Assembly: GCA_023386835.1 (NCBI GenBank)
Contig: JAEWIY010000023.1
Span: 1 to 7,819, forward strand
Direction of reading: 5' to 3'
Source: Verrucomicrobiota bacterium
Lineage (GTDB): Bacteria; Verrucomicrobiota; Verrucomicrobiia; Opitutales; Opitutaceae
DNA: 7,819 bases
Every line of letters starts with the position of its first letter. Position 1 is the stretch's first letter. The translations under genes were made by a program, and so were the position numbers. The notes under the pieces were generated by a model that was not told where the DNA came from, searched no databases, and saw nothing but the letters and a program-made list of their open reading frames with translations. Below are positions 1 to 6,226 of the stretch, piece after piece.

Positions 1-1549
1 AGCTTCGGGTCTGCACCTGTGCCACACTCGCACTGCCGCGGCGCTCGTGCGCCGCCCGGCCCCGCGTGATGCGCAACGCCTCACGTTCGGGCCGGCGCGA
101 GGCCGGCAGTTTGTCGCGGGAATTGGGGAAGATGTTCGTACCGACCAGCGTGCTCTTCCTCGTTGCCAGAGCTGAGGCTTTCTCCCCCGCGGTCGTGCGG
201 ACCTGCTGCTGCGGCAACCCCTTTTTGAGCGCGGCGACCATCCCGCCGGCCTTCTCAATGTCCTGGAACAGCGTCCAGGCCTTGCGGGCCAGTTCGTCGG
301 TCAGCGTCTCCACATACCAGGAGCCACCCGCCGCATCCGTCGGCACGGTGAAGCGGAACTCCTCGGCCAGGAGCGTGTGCACGTTGCGCGCGATCCGGCG
401 GGATGAATCGTCCGTGCGGCCGGAGGCTTCGTCGAACGGCGCCACATGCACGCTGTCGGCCCCACCGAGCACCGCTGAGAGCGCCTCCGTGGTGCTGCGC
501 AAGAGATTCACCTGCGGGTCGAGAAGGGTCTGATCCCAACGTCCGGTGCGCGCGTGCACGGCGGCTTTGGTCGCCAGTTCAGGCGCGGCACCCAAGGCGA
601 GCACCACACGCGTCCACAGGACGCGCCAGGCGCGAAGCTTCGCCACCTCCATGAAGAACTGCGGACCCGCCGAGAAGCTGAACCGCAACCGGGGCGCCAC
701 CACGGCGAGGTCAATCCCCCGCTTCTGCAGCTCTCGCACATACTCGACGGCGGTCGCAAGCGCGTAGGCCAGCGCCTGAACGGCGTTGCCCCCGGCATCC
801 TGCCACAGGCTCGCATCCACGCCGATCGTCCGCAGCTGCGGCGCCTCGGCAGAAGACCAGCGCGTCCAGCCCGCCATCTGATCAAAAAGCTCGGAGCACG
901 CGGCGGGCAGTCGGCCCGCCTCCAGCCAGAACGCCACCGGATCCACGGTCAGGCTGCCGCGTAGTTGCGCAGGACTTACACCGCGCGCCCGTGCCTCCTC
1001 CAGCACCAACGCTGCCAGCGCCAGCGGTTCGGCGCCCGCGCGGACGTGCAGCGGCACCGCCGACAGGTCAACTCCCCGCAAGGCCGCGGCCACGTCGTCG
1101 TGATCCAGCAAGGACACACCGCCTTCCCCGGTGAACTCCGCCGGCGCCTCGTCCGGATCAAGACCCGCGCGCGTCGCCAGGTCCGGCGTCAGCGCCACGC
1201 TGTCCTGGCCGGCCATCAGATCCGCCAGCAACGCCCGGTTGAATTCGTACGCCCGCTGCGCCGTGATCTCCTGGCACACCTCCCAGCGGCGTTCGCTGCC
1301 CGCGGCCCGCGGCGCAAAGCCCCGTAGGTACGGTGCCTCGCCCGGCGCACGGTCCAAGTGAGGCAGGCGGAGCGTGTCCGCCCGGGTGTAGAGCGGACGC
1401 AGCGCAATGCCCTCCGGTGTCCGCGTCATCAGCTTCTTCTCGAAGGGAACGCCTTTCAGCTCCGCCTCCACCTGCTGCCTCCAGGCAGTGAGCGCGCGCG
1501 CGAGCTCTTCAGGGGGAGCATAGCCAGTATCGTGACGTGTAGTCTCCAT
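1..1549 (-). CDS. mutA: Methylmalonyl-CoA mutase small subunit (MutA type), 3' end cut by window edge
   Basis: Reading the minus strand from the ATG at 1549-1547, the frame stays open for 516 codons to the window edge, so the stop lies outside. The protein opens with a short region ending ELKGVPFEKKL (residues about 31-41), then TPEGIALRPLY, PGEAPYLRGF and the barrel of the mutase family. Later landmarks are NLLRSTTEALSAVLGGADS (about 365-383), TDAAGGSWYVETLTDELARK (about 415-434), an EKAGGM helix and the linker LVGTNIFPN. MutA proteins usually have somewhat over 600 residues, so the missing part should be the degenerate C-terminal B12-binding-like domain. The motif set and the short segment after the RRWEVCQE stretch fit the non-catalytic small subunit rather than MutB. 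Known role: MutA pairs with MutB, which binds adenosylcobalamin and interconverts succinyl-CoA and (R)-methylmalonyl-CoA. mutB is not seen and probably lies beyond the left edge. The gene is divergent from the rest of the pathway. No Shine-Dalgarno motif precedes the start; the frame stays open a little upstream but family homology begins near this ATG. Confidence 0.93.
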   Translation of the reverse strand, partial: METTRHDTGYAPPEELARALTAWRQQVEAELKGVPFEKKLMTRTPEGIALRPLYTRADTLRLPHLDRAPGEAPYLRGFAPRAAGSERRWEVCQEITAQRAYEFNRALLADLMAGQDSVALTPDLATRAGLDPDEAPAEFTGEGGVSLLDHDDVAAALRGVDLSAVPLHVRAGAEPLALAALVLEEARARGVSPAQLRGSLTVDPVAFWLEAGRLPAACSELFDQMAGWTRWSSAEAPQLRTIGVDASLWQDAGGNAVQALAYALATAVEYVRELQKRGIDLAVVAPRLRFSFSAGPQFFMEVAKLRAWRVLWTRVVLALGAAPELATKAAVHARTGRWDQTLLDPQVNLLRSTTEALSAVLGGADSVHVAPFDEASGRTDDSSRRIARNVHTLLAEEFRFTVPTDAAGGSWYVETLTDELARKAWTLFQDIEKAGGMVAALKKGLPQQQVRTTAGEKASALATRKSTLVGTNIFPNSRDKLPASRRPEREALRITRGRAAHERRGSASVAQVQTRS

Positions 1550-1561
1550 GGTGCGACCAGA

Positions 1562-1583
1562 TTGGATGCGGTTCGAAATCCAA
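1562..1583. repeat. Inverted repeat just upstream of mutA
   Basis: TTGGAT at 1562-1567 and its exact reverse complement ATCCAA at 1578-1583 flank a 10-base loop. The element lies 13 to 34 bases before the mutA start. It could be an operator half-site pair, or a hairpin in the mutA leader covering the translation start region. Six-base arms are short, so chance is possible. Confidence 0.4.
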
Positions 1584-1699
1584 CCGTAGCAGCGCCGCAA
1601 AACCGTCGCTCCGCATATCTTGCCAAAGCATAGCCATCGCGCGCGCCGTGGACCCGCCCCGCCGGCCCAGCCATTAGTTTTCAACCCGCCTCACAGCTT

Positions 1700-1740
1700 G
1701 CGGCTCAACCATGAGTGGAACTTATCCACGTTGCAGCCGC
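1700..1740. repeat. Compound imperfect hairpin, 15 paired bases
   Basis: Three nested stems are visible. GCGGCT (1700-1705) pairs with AGCCGC (1735-1740), CAAC (1706-1709) with GTTG (1730-1733), and GTGGA (1715-1719) with TCCAC (1725-1729) around a five-base loop. One side has a five-base bulge (1710-1714) and the other a single C (1734). No T-tract follows on either strand, so it is not a typical terminator. It could be a structured leader RNA or a DNA-level protein site. Its outer arm can also pair with 1777-1784. Confidence 0.45.
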
Positions 1741-1797
1741 GCGAGGTTGATCCACCGAGGTCGTAAGCGCAAGTTAAGCCGCAAATCAGCTGCTTGT

Positions 1798-1819
1798 AGC
1801 CGGGGTTTCTCCCCTGGCT
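1798..1819. repeat. GC-rich hairpin in the divergent region
   Basis: AGCCGGGG (1798-1805) pairs with CCCC (1811-1814) and GGCT (1816-1819) around the loop TTTCT, with one bulged T at 1815. This gives eight base pairs, nearly all G-C. There is no run of T after it on the plus strand or on the minus strand, so it is not a clear intrinsic terminator. Its role is unknown. Confidence 0.4.
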
Positions 1820-1922
1820 CCGGGACGCGCAACCTACAGTAATTCCGGTTCTTCTGTTGGGTGGCATTCGGTGTGAGACGATGCACGGGCTCTCCACCTG
1901 ACGCCTCCCGCGGTTTCCAGCA

Positions 1923-1966
1923 GGCTTCGCAAGTGATGCTCACGTTTGGGCAATCCATGCGAAGCC
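1923..1966 (+). repeat. Stem-loop in the probable mce leader
   Basis: GGCTTCGCA (1923-1931) and TGCGAAGCC (1958-1966) form a perfect nine-base stem. The 26-base loop contains a smaller stem, GTGA (1933-1936) with TCAC (1940-1943). It ends 53 bases before the mce ATG, so it would sit in the 5' untranslated leader if transcription starts further upstream. It could act in mRNA stability, attenuation or protein binding; nothing in the sequence decides which. Confidence 0.45.
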
Positions 1967-2019
1967 ATGCCCGCGTAATTCCGGCAGGATGGGCACGTTC
2001 CGCCGCCAACCTGTTCGCC

Positions 2020-2427
2020 ATGATTACGCGCATTGATCACCTTGGAATTGCTGTTCGTTCCCTCGACCAGGCCGTTCCGTACTACGAGAACGCCCTGGGG
2101 CTCCGTTGTGAGCACCGGGAGGAAGTGCCGTCGCAAAAAGTGCGCACCGCCTTTTTCACCGTCGGCGAAACGCACCTCGAGTTGCTCGAGCCGACCTCTC
2201 CAGAGAGCCCGGTGGCCAAGTTCATCGAAAAGAACGGCGAGGGTATTCACCACGTGGCGTTCGCCTCCGACAATATCGACCAGCAGCTGCGGCACGCTTC
2301 TGATGCCGGCGTCCGGTTGATCAACGAGGTGCCGTTTGAAGGCGCGGCCGGCAAGCTGGTCGCCTTTCTCCACCCGAAAAGCACCTTTGGCGTGCTCACC
2401 GAATTCTGCGCCCCGAAAGCGAACTGA
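2020..2427 (+). CDS. mce: Methylmalonyl-CoA epimerase
   Basis: This 135-residue protein has the usual length of methylmalonyl-CoA epimerase, a cytosolic metal-dependent enzyme of the vicinal-oxygen-chelate (glyoxalase) fold. It interconverts (R)- and (S)-methylmalonyl-CoA, linking the mutase to the decarboxylase. It starts MITRIDHLGIAV, and the two paired beta-alpha-beta-beta-beta units are evident. Expected metal ligands can be placed at His7, Glu54 (in HLELLEP), His77 or His78 (GIHHVAF) and Glu128 (LTEF). The frame is open back to a GTG at 1861, but that would add 53 residues foreign to the family, so the ATG at 2020 is preferred. No Shine-Dalgarno motif precedes it. It is the first gene of the + strand cluster, 39 bases before mmdA. 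A generic glyoxalase-fold protein is the only alternative, and context makes it unlikely. Confidence 0.95.
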   Translation: MITRIDHLGIAVRSLDQAVPYYENALGLRCEHREEVPSQKVRTAFFTVGETHLELLEPTSPESPVAKFIEKNGEGIHHVAFASDNIDQQLRHASDAGVRLINEVPFEGAAGKLVAFLHPKSTFGVLTEFCAPKAN

Positions 2428-2466
2428 GCTGCCGCCCTGCGCCTGCTCCCTGATCCCAACGCACTG

Positions 2467-4020
2467 ATGCCAATCGCTCCCGCGCTTCTCGAAAAACTCG
2501 AGGCCAACCGTCGCGCCGCCCTGCTCGGCGGCGGCGAAGACAAGATCAAGGCCCGTCACGACAAAGGGCTGATGACCGCCCGTGAACGGCTCGCCGCGCT
2601 CTTCGAAGGCGGCACCTTCATGGAGTTCGGCCAGCATGCGCAGCACGACTGCCACGACTTCGGCCTCGCCGACAAGTCGTTCCCCGGCGACGGCGTCGTC
2701 ACCGGTGTGGGCTACGTCGAGGGCCGCCCGGTCGCCGCCTTCAGCCAGGACTTCACGGTGGGTGGCGGCGCGCTCGGCCGCGTGCACGCCAAGAAGATCT
2801 GCGACCTGATGGAGTACGCGATGCAGGCCGGCATGCCGGTCATCGGCATCAACGACTCCGGTGGCGCCCGCATCCAGGAAGGTGACGATTCACTTTCCGG
2901 ATACGGCCAGGTCTTCTTCAAGAACGTGCTGCTCTCCGGCGTCGTGCCGCAGATCTCGATCATCGCCGGCCCCTGCGCCGGTGGTGCGGCCTACTCGCCG
3001 GCCCTGACGGACTTCATCATCATGACGAAGTCCAACGCCCAGATGTTCATCTGCGGCCCGGAGGTGATCAAGGCGTCCACCGGCCAGACCACGACCATGG
3101 ACGAGATCGGCAGCGCCGCTGCGCACGCCGCGATCAGCGGCAACGTGCACTTCGTCGCCGAGGATGAACAGGGCGCGATCGGCCTGGCCAAGCGCCTCTT
3201 CAGCTTCCTGCCGTCGAACAACGTCATGGATCCGCCCCACCGGCCGGCCAGCACGCTGACGCTGGACCTCGACGCCGGCATGAACGAACTGGTGCCGGCC
3301 GACCCGAAGGCGCCGCTCGACGTCAAGAAGGTCATCCACCGCCTGGTCGACGAGGGAGACTTCCTCGAGGTCCACGCCGATTTCGCCAAGAACATCGTGG
3401 TCGGTCTCTGCCGTATCCAAGGCATTGTGACCGGCATCGTCGCGAACCAGCCGGCAGTCAAGGCGGGCACGCTGGACATCGACGCTTCCGACAAGGCCGC
3501 GCGCTTCATTCGCTTCTGCAACATCTTCAACATCCCGATCCTCACGCTGGTCGACGTGCCCGGCTTCCTGCCCGGTGTGGCCCAGGAGCGGGGTGGCATC
3601 ATCCGCCACGGCGCCAAGATGCTGTTTGCCTACGCCGCCGCCACCGTGCCGAAGATCACGGTCATCCTGCGCAAGGCCTACGGCGGCGCGTACCTCGCGA
3701 TGTGCAGCCGCGACATGGGTGCAGACCTCGTGTTCGCCTGGCCGACCGCCGAGATCGCCGTCATGGGCGCCGAAGGGGCCGTCAAGATCCTCTTTAAGCG
3801 CGAGATCTCCGCCGCCGAAGACAAGAAAGCCAAGGAAGCGGAACTGGCCGCGGAATACCGCGAAAAATTCGCCTCCCCCTACGAAGCCGCGGCCAAGGCG
3901 ATGATCACCGACATCATTGAACCGGCCCAGACGCGCAGCATTGTCGCCATGGCCCTGCGCAACACGCTCTCCAAGCGCGAGACGCGGCCACCGAAGAAGC
4001 ACGGCAACATTCCGCTCTAA
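2467..4020 (+). CDS. mmdA: Methylmalonyl-CoA decarboxylase alpha subunit (carboxyltransferase)
   Basis: The 517-residue product is a full-length acyl-CoA carboxyltransferase, the usual size for MmdA and PccB. It transfers the carboxyl group of (S)-methylmalonyl-CoA to biotin on the carrier protein, leaving propionyl-CoA. The N-terminal crotonase-like half carries VGGGALGR (98-105), SGGARIQEG (131-139) and the GPCAGGAAYSPAL loop (168-180). The C-terminal half carries LVDVPGFLPG (361-370), a GIIRHGAKML helix (377-386), the second oxyanion loop KAYGGAYLAM (403-412) and WPTAEIAVMGAEGAVKIL (425-442). It ends in the family-typical KKHGNIPL. By sequence alone it could be a propionyl-CoA carboxylase beta subunit. 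The following biotin-carrier, OadG-like and OadB-like genes, and the lack of a biotin carboxylase gene, favour the decarboxylase. It acts at the inner face of the membrane on the MmdB complex. No Shine-Dalgarno motif precedes the ATG. Confidence 0.95.
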   Translation: MPIAPALLEKLEANRRAALLGGGEDKIKARHDKGLMTARERLAALFEGGTFMEFGQHAQHDCHDFGLADKSFPGDGVVTGVGYVEGRPVAAFSQDFTVGGGALGRVHAKKICDLMEYAMQAGMPVIGINDSGGARIQEGDDSLSGYGQVFFKNVLLSGVVPQISIIAGPCAGGAAYSPALTDFIIMTKSNAQMFICGPEVIKASTGQTTTMDEIGSAAAHAAISGNVHFVAEDEQGAIGLAKRLFSFLPSNNVMDPPHRPASTLTLDLDAGMNELVPADPKAPLDVKKVIHRLVDEGDFLEVHADFAKNIVVGLCRIQGIVTGIVANQPAVKAGTLDIDASDKAARFIRFCNIFNIPILTLVDVPGFLPGVAQERGGIIRHGAKMLFAYAAATVPKITVILRKAYGGAYLAMCSRDMGADLVFAWPTAEIAVMGAEGAVKILFKREISAAEDKKAKEAELAAEYREKFASPYEAAAKAMITDIIEPAQTRSIVAMALRNTLSKRETRPPKKHGNIPL

Positions 4021-4108
4021 TCGTCCACGCCGCGTGCCGTTTCAGCTCTCGAGCGAGACCGGCGCGCGGCCTCCACCGCTCCCCCTTTCCACCCTCCGCG
4101 TATTGTTC

Positions 4109-4495
4109 ATGAAAAAGCTCCGCGTCACTGTTGAAGGCAAAGCGTACGAGGTGCTCGTCGAAATGCTCGATGAGACCCCGGCCTCTGCCGCCGTTCCGTC
4201 CGCGCCCCGGGCTCAGCCCGCTGCGGTCACCGCTCCGGTTGCGAGTACGCCGGCTCCGGCGGCTCCCGCCGCTGCGGCGGCGCCGGGCGACATCGTGAGC
4301 CCACTCGCGGGCAAGATCGTCTCGATCGACGTCCAGGTCGGGCAGTCGGTCGCGGCCGGCGCGCAGGTCGCCACCGTCGAGGCCATGAAGATGAACACCT
4401 ACATCTATGCGACGGCCGCGGGTAAGGTCACGGCCGTCCTCGCCAAGGCGGGTGACTCCGTTGAGGAAGGCGCTCCGCTGCTGCGCCTCGCCTGA
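4109..4495 (+). CDS. mmdC: Biotin carrier subunit of methylmalonyl-CoA decarboxylase
   Basis: This 128-residue protein has three parts. A short N-terminal strand region (MKKLRVTVEGKAYEVLVEML) is typical of the carrier subunits of Na+ pumps. A flexible linker rich in Ala and Pro spans about 23-59. A biotinyl/lipoyl domain runs from about 61 to the end, with EAMKMN at 91-96. Lys94 (codon 4388-4390) is the expected biotin attachment residue. The carrier moves the carboxyl group from the MmdA active site to the membrane subunit MmdB, where biotin is decarboxylated. The frame is open upstream to 3917, overlapping mmdA, but those residues are low-complexity and the MKKLRVTVEG start at 4109 matches the family. 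The 88-base gap after mmdA is the largest in the cluster and is rich in C and T near its end (about 4071-4098), with no purine-rich ribosome site. Biotinylation needs a biotin ligase encoded elsewhere. Confidence 0.94.
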   Translation: MKKLRVTVEGKAYEVLVEMLDETPASAAVPSAPRAQPAAVTAPVASTPAPAAPAAAAAPGDIVSPLAGKIVSIDVQVGQSVAAGAQVATVEAMKMNTYIYATAAGKVTAVLAKAGDSVEEGAPLLRLA

Positions 4496-4520
4496 GTTGG
4501 CCACCCTGACGCTGCTGACG

Positions 4521-4922
4521 ATGAGTACCTCTTTCTTCGCCTGCCCGCCGCCCCTGGCCACGCTGCCGGAATACCCGATCGTGGGTGAGTCTTTACTCTA
4601 CCAGGCCACGGGACTCGCGGTGGTGCTCATCGCACTTTGTACCATCTGGTTTCTGCTCGAACTGATCGGCGTTTTCTTCAAACGCGCCGACGCTCGTGTG
4701 AAAACCGCCCCCGTTTCTCCTGTCGCGACGGCGGCACCAGCGGTTGCCAGCGAACCCCCACCAGGCACGATCCCCGCCGAGGTCGTCGCCGTCATCGCCG
4801 CCGCCGTGCACGTCACGCTGGGTGGCCGTCACCGTATCCACTCTGTCACTCCGGCATTGAGTCCCGTCGACTGGGCCCGCGAAGGGCGCCGGGAGATCTT
4901 CGCCTCGCATAAGCTCCGCTGA
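4521..4922 (+). CDS. mmdD: OadG/MmdD-like small membrane subunit of the decarboxylase
   Basis: The 133-residue product has one strong membrane segment (about 29-53) that leads into FFKRADARVK, a positive stretch expected on the cytoplasmic side. An Ala/Pro linker follows (about 63-84), then PAEVVAVIAAAVHVTLGG (85-102), and the protein ends WAREGRREIFASHKLR (118-133). This order, and especially the C-terminal W..EGRR.IF..HK.R pattern, is that of the gamma subunit of oxaloacetate decarboxylase and the delta subunit of methylmalonyl-CoA decarboxylase, which hold the soluble subunits on the membrane-bound beta subunit. The frame is open upstream to 4407 inside mmdC; the ATG at 4521 is chosen because it follows the mmdC stop by 25 bases and leaves a family-like N-terminus. 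The membrane segment and tail make the class fairly sure, though such small subunits diverge quickly. mmdB starts 13 bases after its stop. Confidence 0.88.
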   Translation: MSTSFFACPPPLATLPEYPIVGESLLYQATGLAVVLIALCTIWFLLELIGVFFKRADARVKTAPVSPVATAAPAVASEPPPGTIPAEVVAVIAAAVHVTLGGRHRIHSVTPALSPVDWAREGRREIFASHKLR

Positions 4923-4935
4923 GCCTGTCCGCGCC

Positions 4936-6186
4936 ATGGTTTTTGCTTCCCTGCTCGACTTCTTCCAGACCACTGGTTTCTCGGCGGTCACCTGGCAGAT
5001 GGCCCTCATGTGGGCCGTGGCCGGCGTCCTCCTCTGGCTCGCCGTCGGCAAGGGCTTTGAGCCCCTGCTGCTCGTGCCCATCGCCTTCGGCGCCCTCATT
5101 GCCAACCTGCCGACCCGCGGTGTCATCACCGCGGAACTACGGCCCGACGGCGTGTACGAGTCCGCCACCTTCAAGATCGAAGGTGAGGTGGTGCCAGGCG
5201 AACATGCGGTTGCGCCCGGCGCCGCCGCCACGACCCAGGTCGTGAAGGTGAACCGGGTTGAGGGTGGTCTCTACGACTTCATCTCCCAGGGCGTGAAGCT
5301 GGAGCTCTTCCCGCCCCTGATCTTCCTCGGCGTGGGAGCGCTGACTGATTTTGGTCCGCTCATCGCGATGCCGCGAACGTTGCTCCTCGGCGCCGCCGCC
5401 CAGCTCGGCCTCTTCATGACCTTCATGGGCGCCAATTTCCTCGGCTTCACTGCCAAACAGTCCGCCTCGATCGGCATCATTGGCGGTGCGGATGGACCGA
5501 CGGCGATCTTCCTCAGCAACAAGCTCGCGCCCGAGTTGCTCGGCGCCATCGCCGTCGCCGCCTACAGCTACATGTCGCTCGTCCCGCTGATCCAGCCGCC
5601 GATCATGCGCCTGCTCACGACGGACAAGGAGCGGAAGATCCGCATGAAGTCGCTGCGCAAGGTCTCGAAGCTGGAGAAGCTGATCTTCGCCATCGTCGTC
5701 ATGATCGTCTGCATCCTGCTCGTACCGGATGCCGCCGCGTTGATCGCGATGCTGATGCTCGGCAACTTCCTGCGCGAATGCGGCGCCACCGAACGGCTCG
5801 TAAAATCCGCCCAGAACGAGATCATCAACGTGCTCACCATTTTCCTCGGCACGAGCGTCGGCATCACCATGCGCGCCGAAAGCTTCCTCGCCCCGGCCAC
5901 GTTGAAAATCATCCTGCTCGGCGTGGTCGCCTTCGGCGTCTCCACCGCTGGCGGCGTGCTCGTCGCCAAGTTGATGAACGTGCTCAGTCCCAAGAATCCC
6001 GTGAATCCGCTGATCGGCTCGGCCGGGGTCTCCGCCGTGCCGATGGCAGCCCGAGTCTCGCACAGCGAGGGCCAGCGGTATGATCCCCACAACTACCTCC
6101 TGATGCATGCCATGGGCCCCAATGTCGCCGGTGTGATTGGCACCGCCGTTGCGGCCGGATACTTCATCTCCACCCTCGGAAACTAA
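4936..6186 (+). CDS. mmdB: Na+-translocating decarboxylase beta subunit
   Basis: This 416-residue, very hydrophobic protein is the membrane subunit of a sodium-pumping decarboxylase. It decarboxylates carboxybiotin on MmdC and couples this to Na+ export. Conserved blocks in order: FEPLLLVPIAFG (41-52), FPPLIFLGVGALTDFGPLIA (125-144), GIIGGADGPTAIF (180-192), LVPLIQPPIMRLLTT (215-229), INVLTIFLGTSVG (297-309), NPLIGSAGVSAVPMAARV (357-374) and MHAMGPNVAGVIGTAVAAG (390-408). Asp186 in GGADGPT corresponds to Asp203 of Klebsiella OadB. Asn357, Gly361, Ser366 and Arg373 keep the spacing of its Asn373, Gly377, Ser382 and Arg389, which were shown in that protein to matter for Na+ transport. A polar stretch at about 60-110 lies where the family varies in length. 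Sequence alone cannot separate oxaloacetate, glutaconyl-CoA and methylmalonyl-CoA pumps; the neighbouring epimerase and MmdA decide for methylmalonyl-CoA. All sites needed for activity that I can place are present. Confidence 0.95.
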   Translation: MVFASLLDFFQTTGFSAVTWQMALMWAVAGVLLWLAVGKGFEPLLLVPIAFGALIANLPTRGVITAELRPDGVYESATFKIEGEVVPGEHAVAPGAAATTQVVKVNRVEGGLYDFISQGVKLELFPPLIFLGVGALTDFGPLIAMPRTLLLGAAAQLGLFMTFMGANFLGFTAKQSASIGIIGGADGPTAIFLSNKLAPELLGAIAVAAYSYMSLVPLIQPPIMRLLTTDKERKIRMKSLRKVSKLEKLIFAIVVMIVCILLVPDAAALIAMLMLGNFLRECGATERLVKSAQNEIINVLTIFLGTSVGITMRAESFLAPATLKIILLGVVAFGVSTAGGVLVAKLMNVLSPKNPVNPLIGSAGVSAVPMAARVSHSEGQRYDPHNYLLMHAMGPNVAGVIGTAVAAGYFISTLGN

Positions 6187-6196
6187 CCACCCACTC

Positions 6197-6214
6197 GTGC
6201 GGTTTCCGCCGCAC
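6197..6214 (+). promoter_or_regulatory. Hairpin between mmdB and the CoA-transferase gene
   Basis: GTGCGG (6197-6202) and CCGCAC (6209-6214) form a perfect six-base stem with a six-base loop, ending 12 bases before the next ATG. No T-tract follows, so it is not an intrinsic terminator. It could stabilise or process the mRNA, or hinder ribosome access at the downstream start; this is inference from position only. Confidence 0.35.
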
Positions 6215-6226
6215 TGTTGACCTGCC

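Larger units (their letters stand above)
1550..2019. promoter_or_regulatory. Divergent intergenic region between mutA and the mce-mmd operon
   Basis: These 470 bases separate the start of mutA (minus) from the start of mce (plus) and must hold the promoters for both directions. I found no convincing -35/-10 pair on either strand. A 68-codon minus frame at 1691-1897 resembles nothing I know. The region has several inverted repeats: 1562-1583, 1700-1740, 1798-1819 and 1923-1966. It also has a 10-base direct repeat, GTAATTCCGG, at 1839-1848 and 1975-1984. None matches a riboswitch class I can recognise. Its role as a promoter region follows from position; the finer functions are unknown. Confidence 0.6.

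Noticed and set aside
1567..1585. tRNA T-arm-like GGTTCGAAATCC
   Set aside because: The flanking bases do not form the five-base T stem, and no acceptor, D or anticodon arms are nearby.
1722..1730. DnaA-box-like TTATCCACG
   Set aside because: A single near-match with no cluster of boxes or AT-rich unwinding element; it is explained as part of the hairpin arm at 1715-1729.
1700..1740. Possible integron attC site, because GCTCAAC fits the RYYYAAC core
   Set aside because: The opposite core does not fit GTTRRRY, the element is shorter than usual attC sites, and there is no integrase or cassette context.
1691..1897. 68-codon minus-strand frame in the divergent region
   Set aside because: No recognisable motif, no ribosome site, and its end overlaps the compound hairpin at 1700-1740. 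It may be chance; not called as a gene.
1550..2019. Cobalamin riboswitch upstream of the B12-dependent mutase gene
   Set aside because: I searched both strands by eye for the conserved GGTGAAA, CCCGCCACTG and B12-box segments and found none in order. A covariance-model search would be decisive.
1861..2019. Extended N-terminus for mce from a GTG at 1861
   Set aside because: It would add 53 residues absent from the epimerase family; the ATG at 2020 gives the normal length and start.
1834..2787. 317-codon minus-strand frame across mce and the start of mmdA
   Set aside because: It covers two recognised + strand genes and has no recognisable domain; it is a shadow frame.
3917..4108. Extended N-terminus for the biotin carrier starting inside mmdA
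   Set aside because: The added 64 residues are Arg/Pro-rich shadow sequence, while MKKLRVTVEG at 4109 matches the usual carrier start.
2467..4495. Propionyl-CoA carboxylase beta subunit plus carrier
   Set aside because: No biotin carboxylase gene is present, and OadG-like and OadB-like membrane subunits follow directly, which marks a decarboxylase pump.
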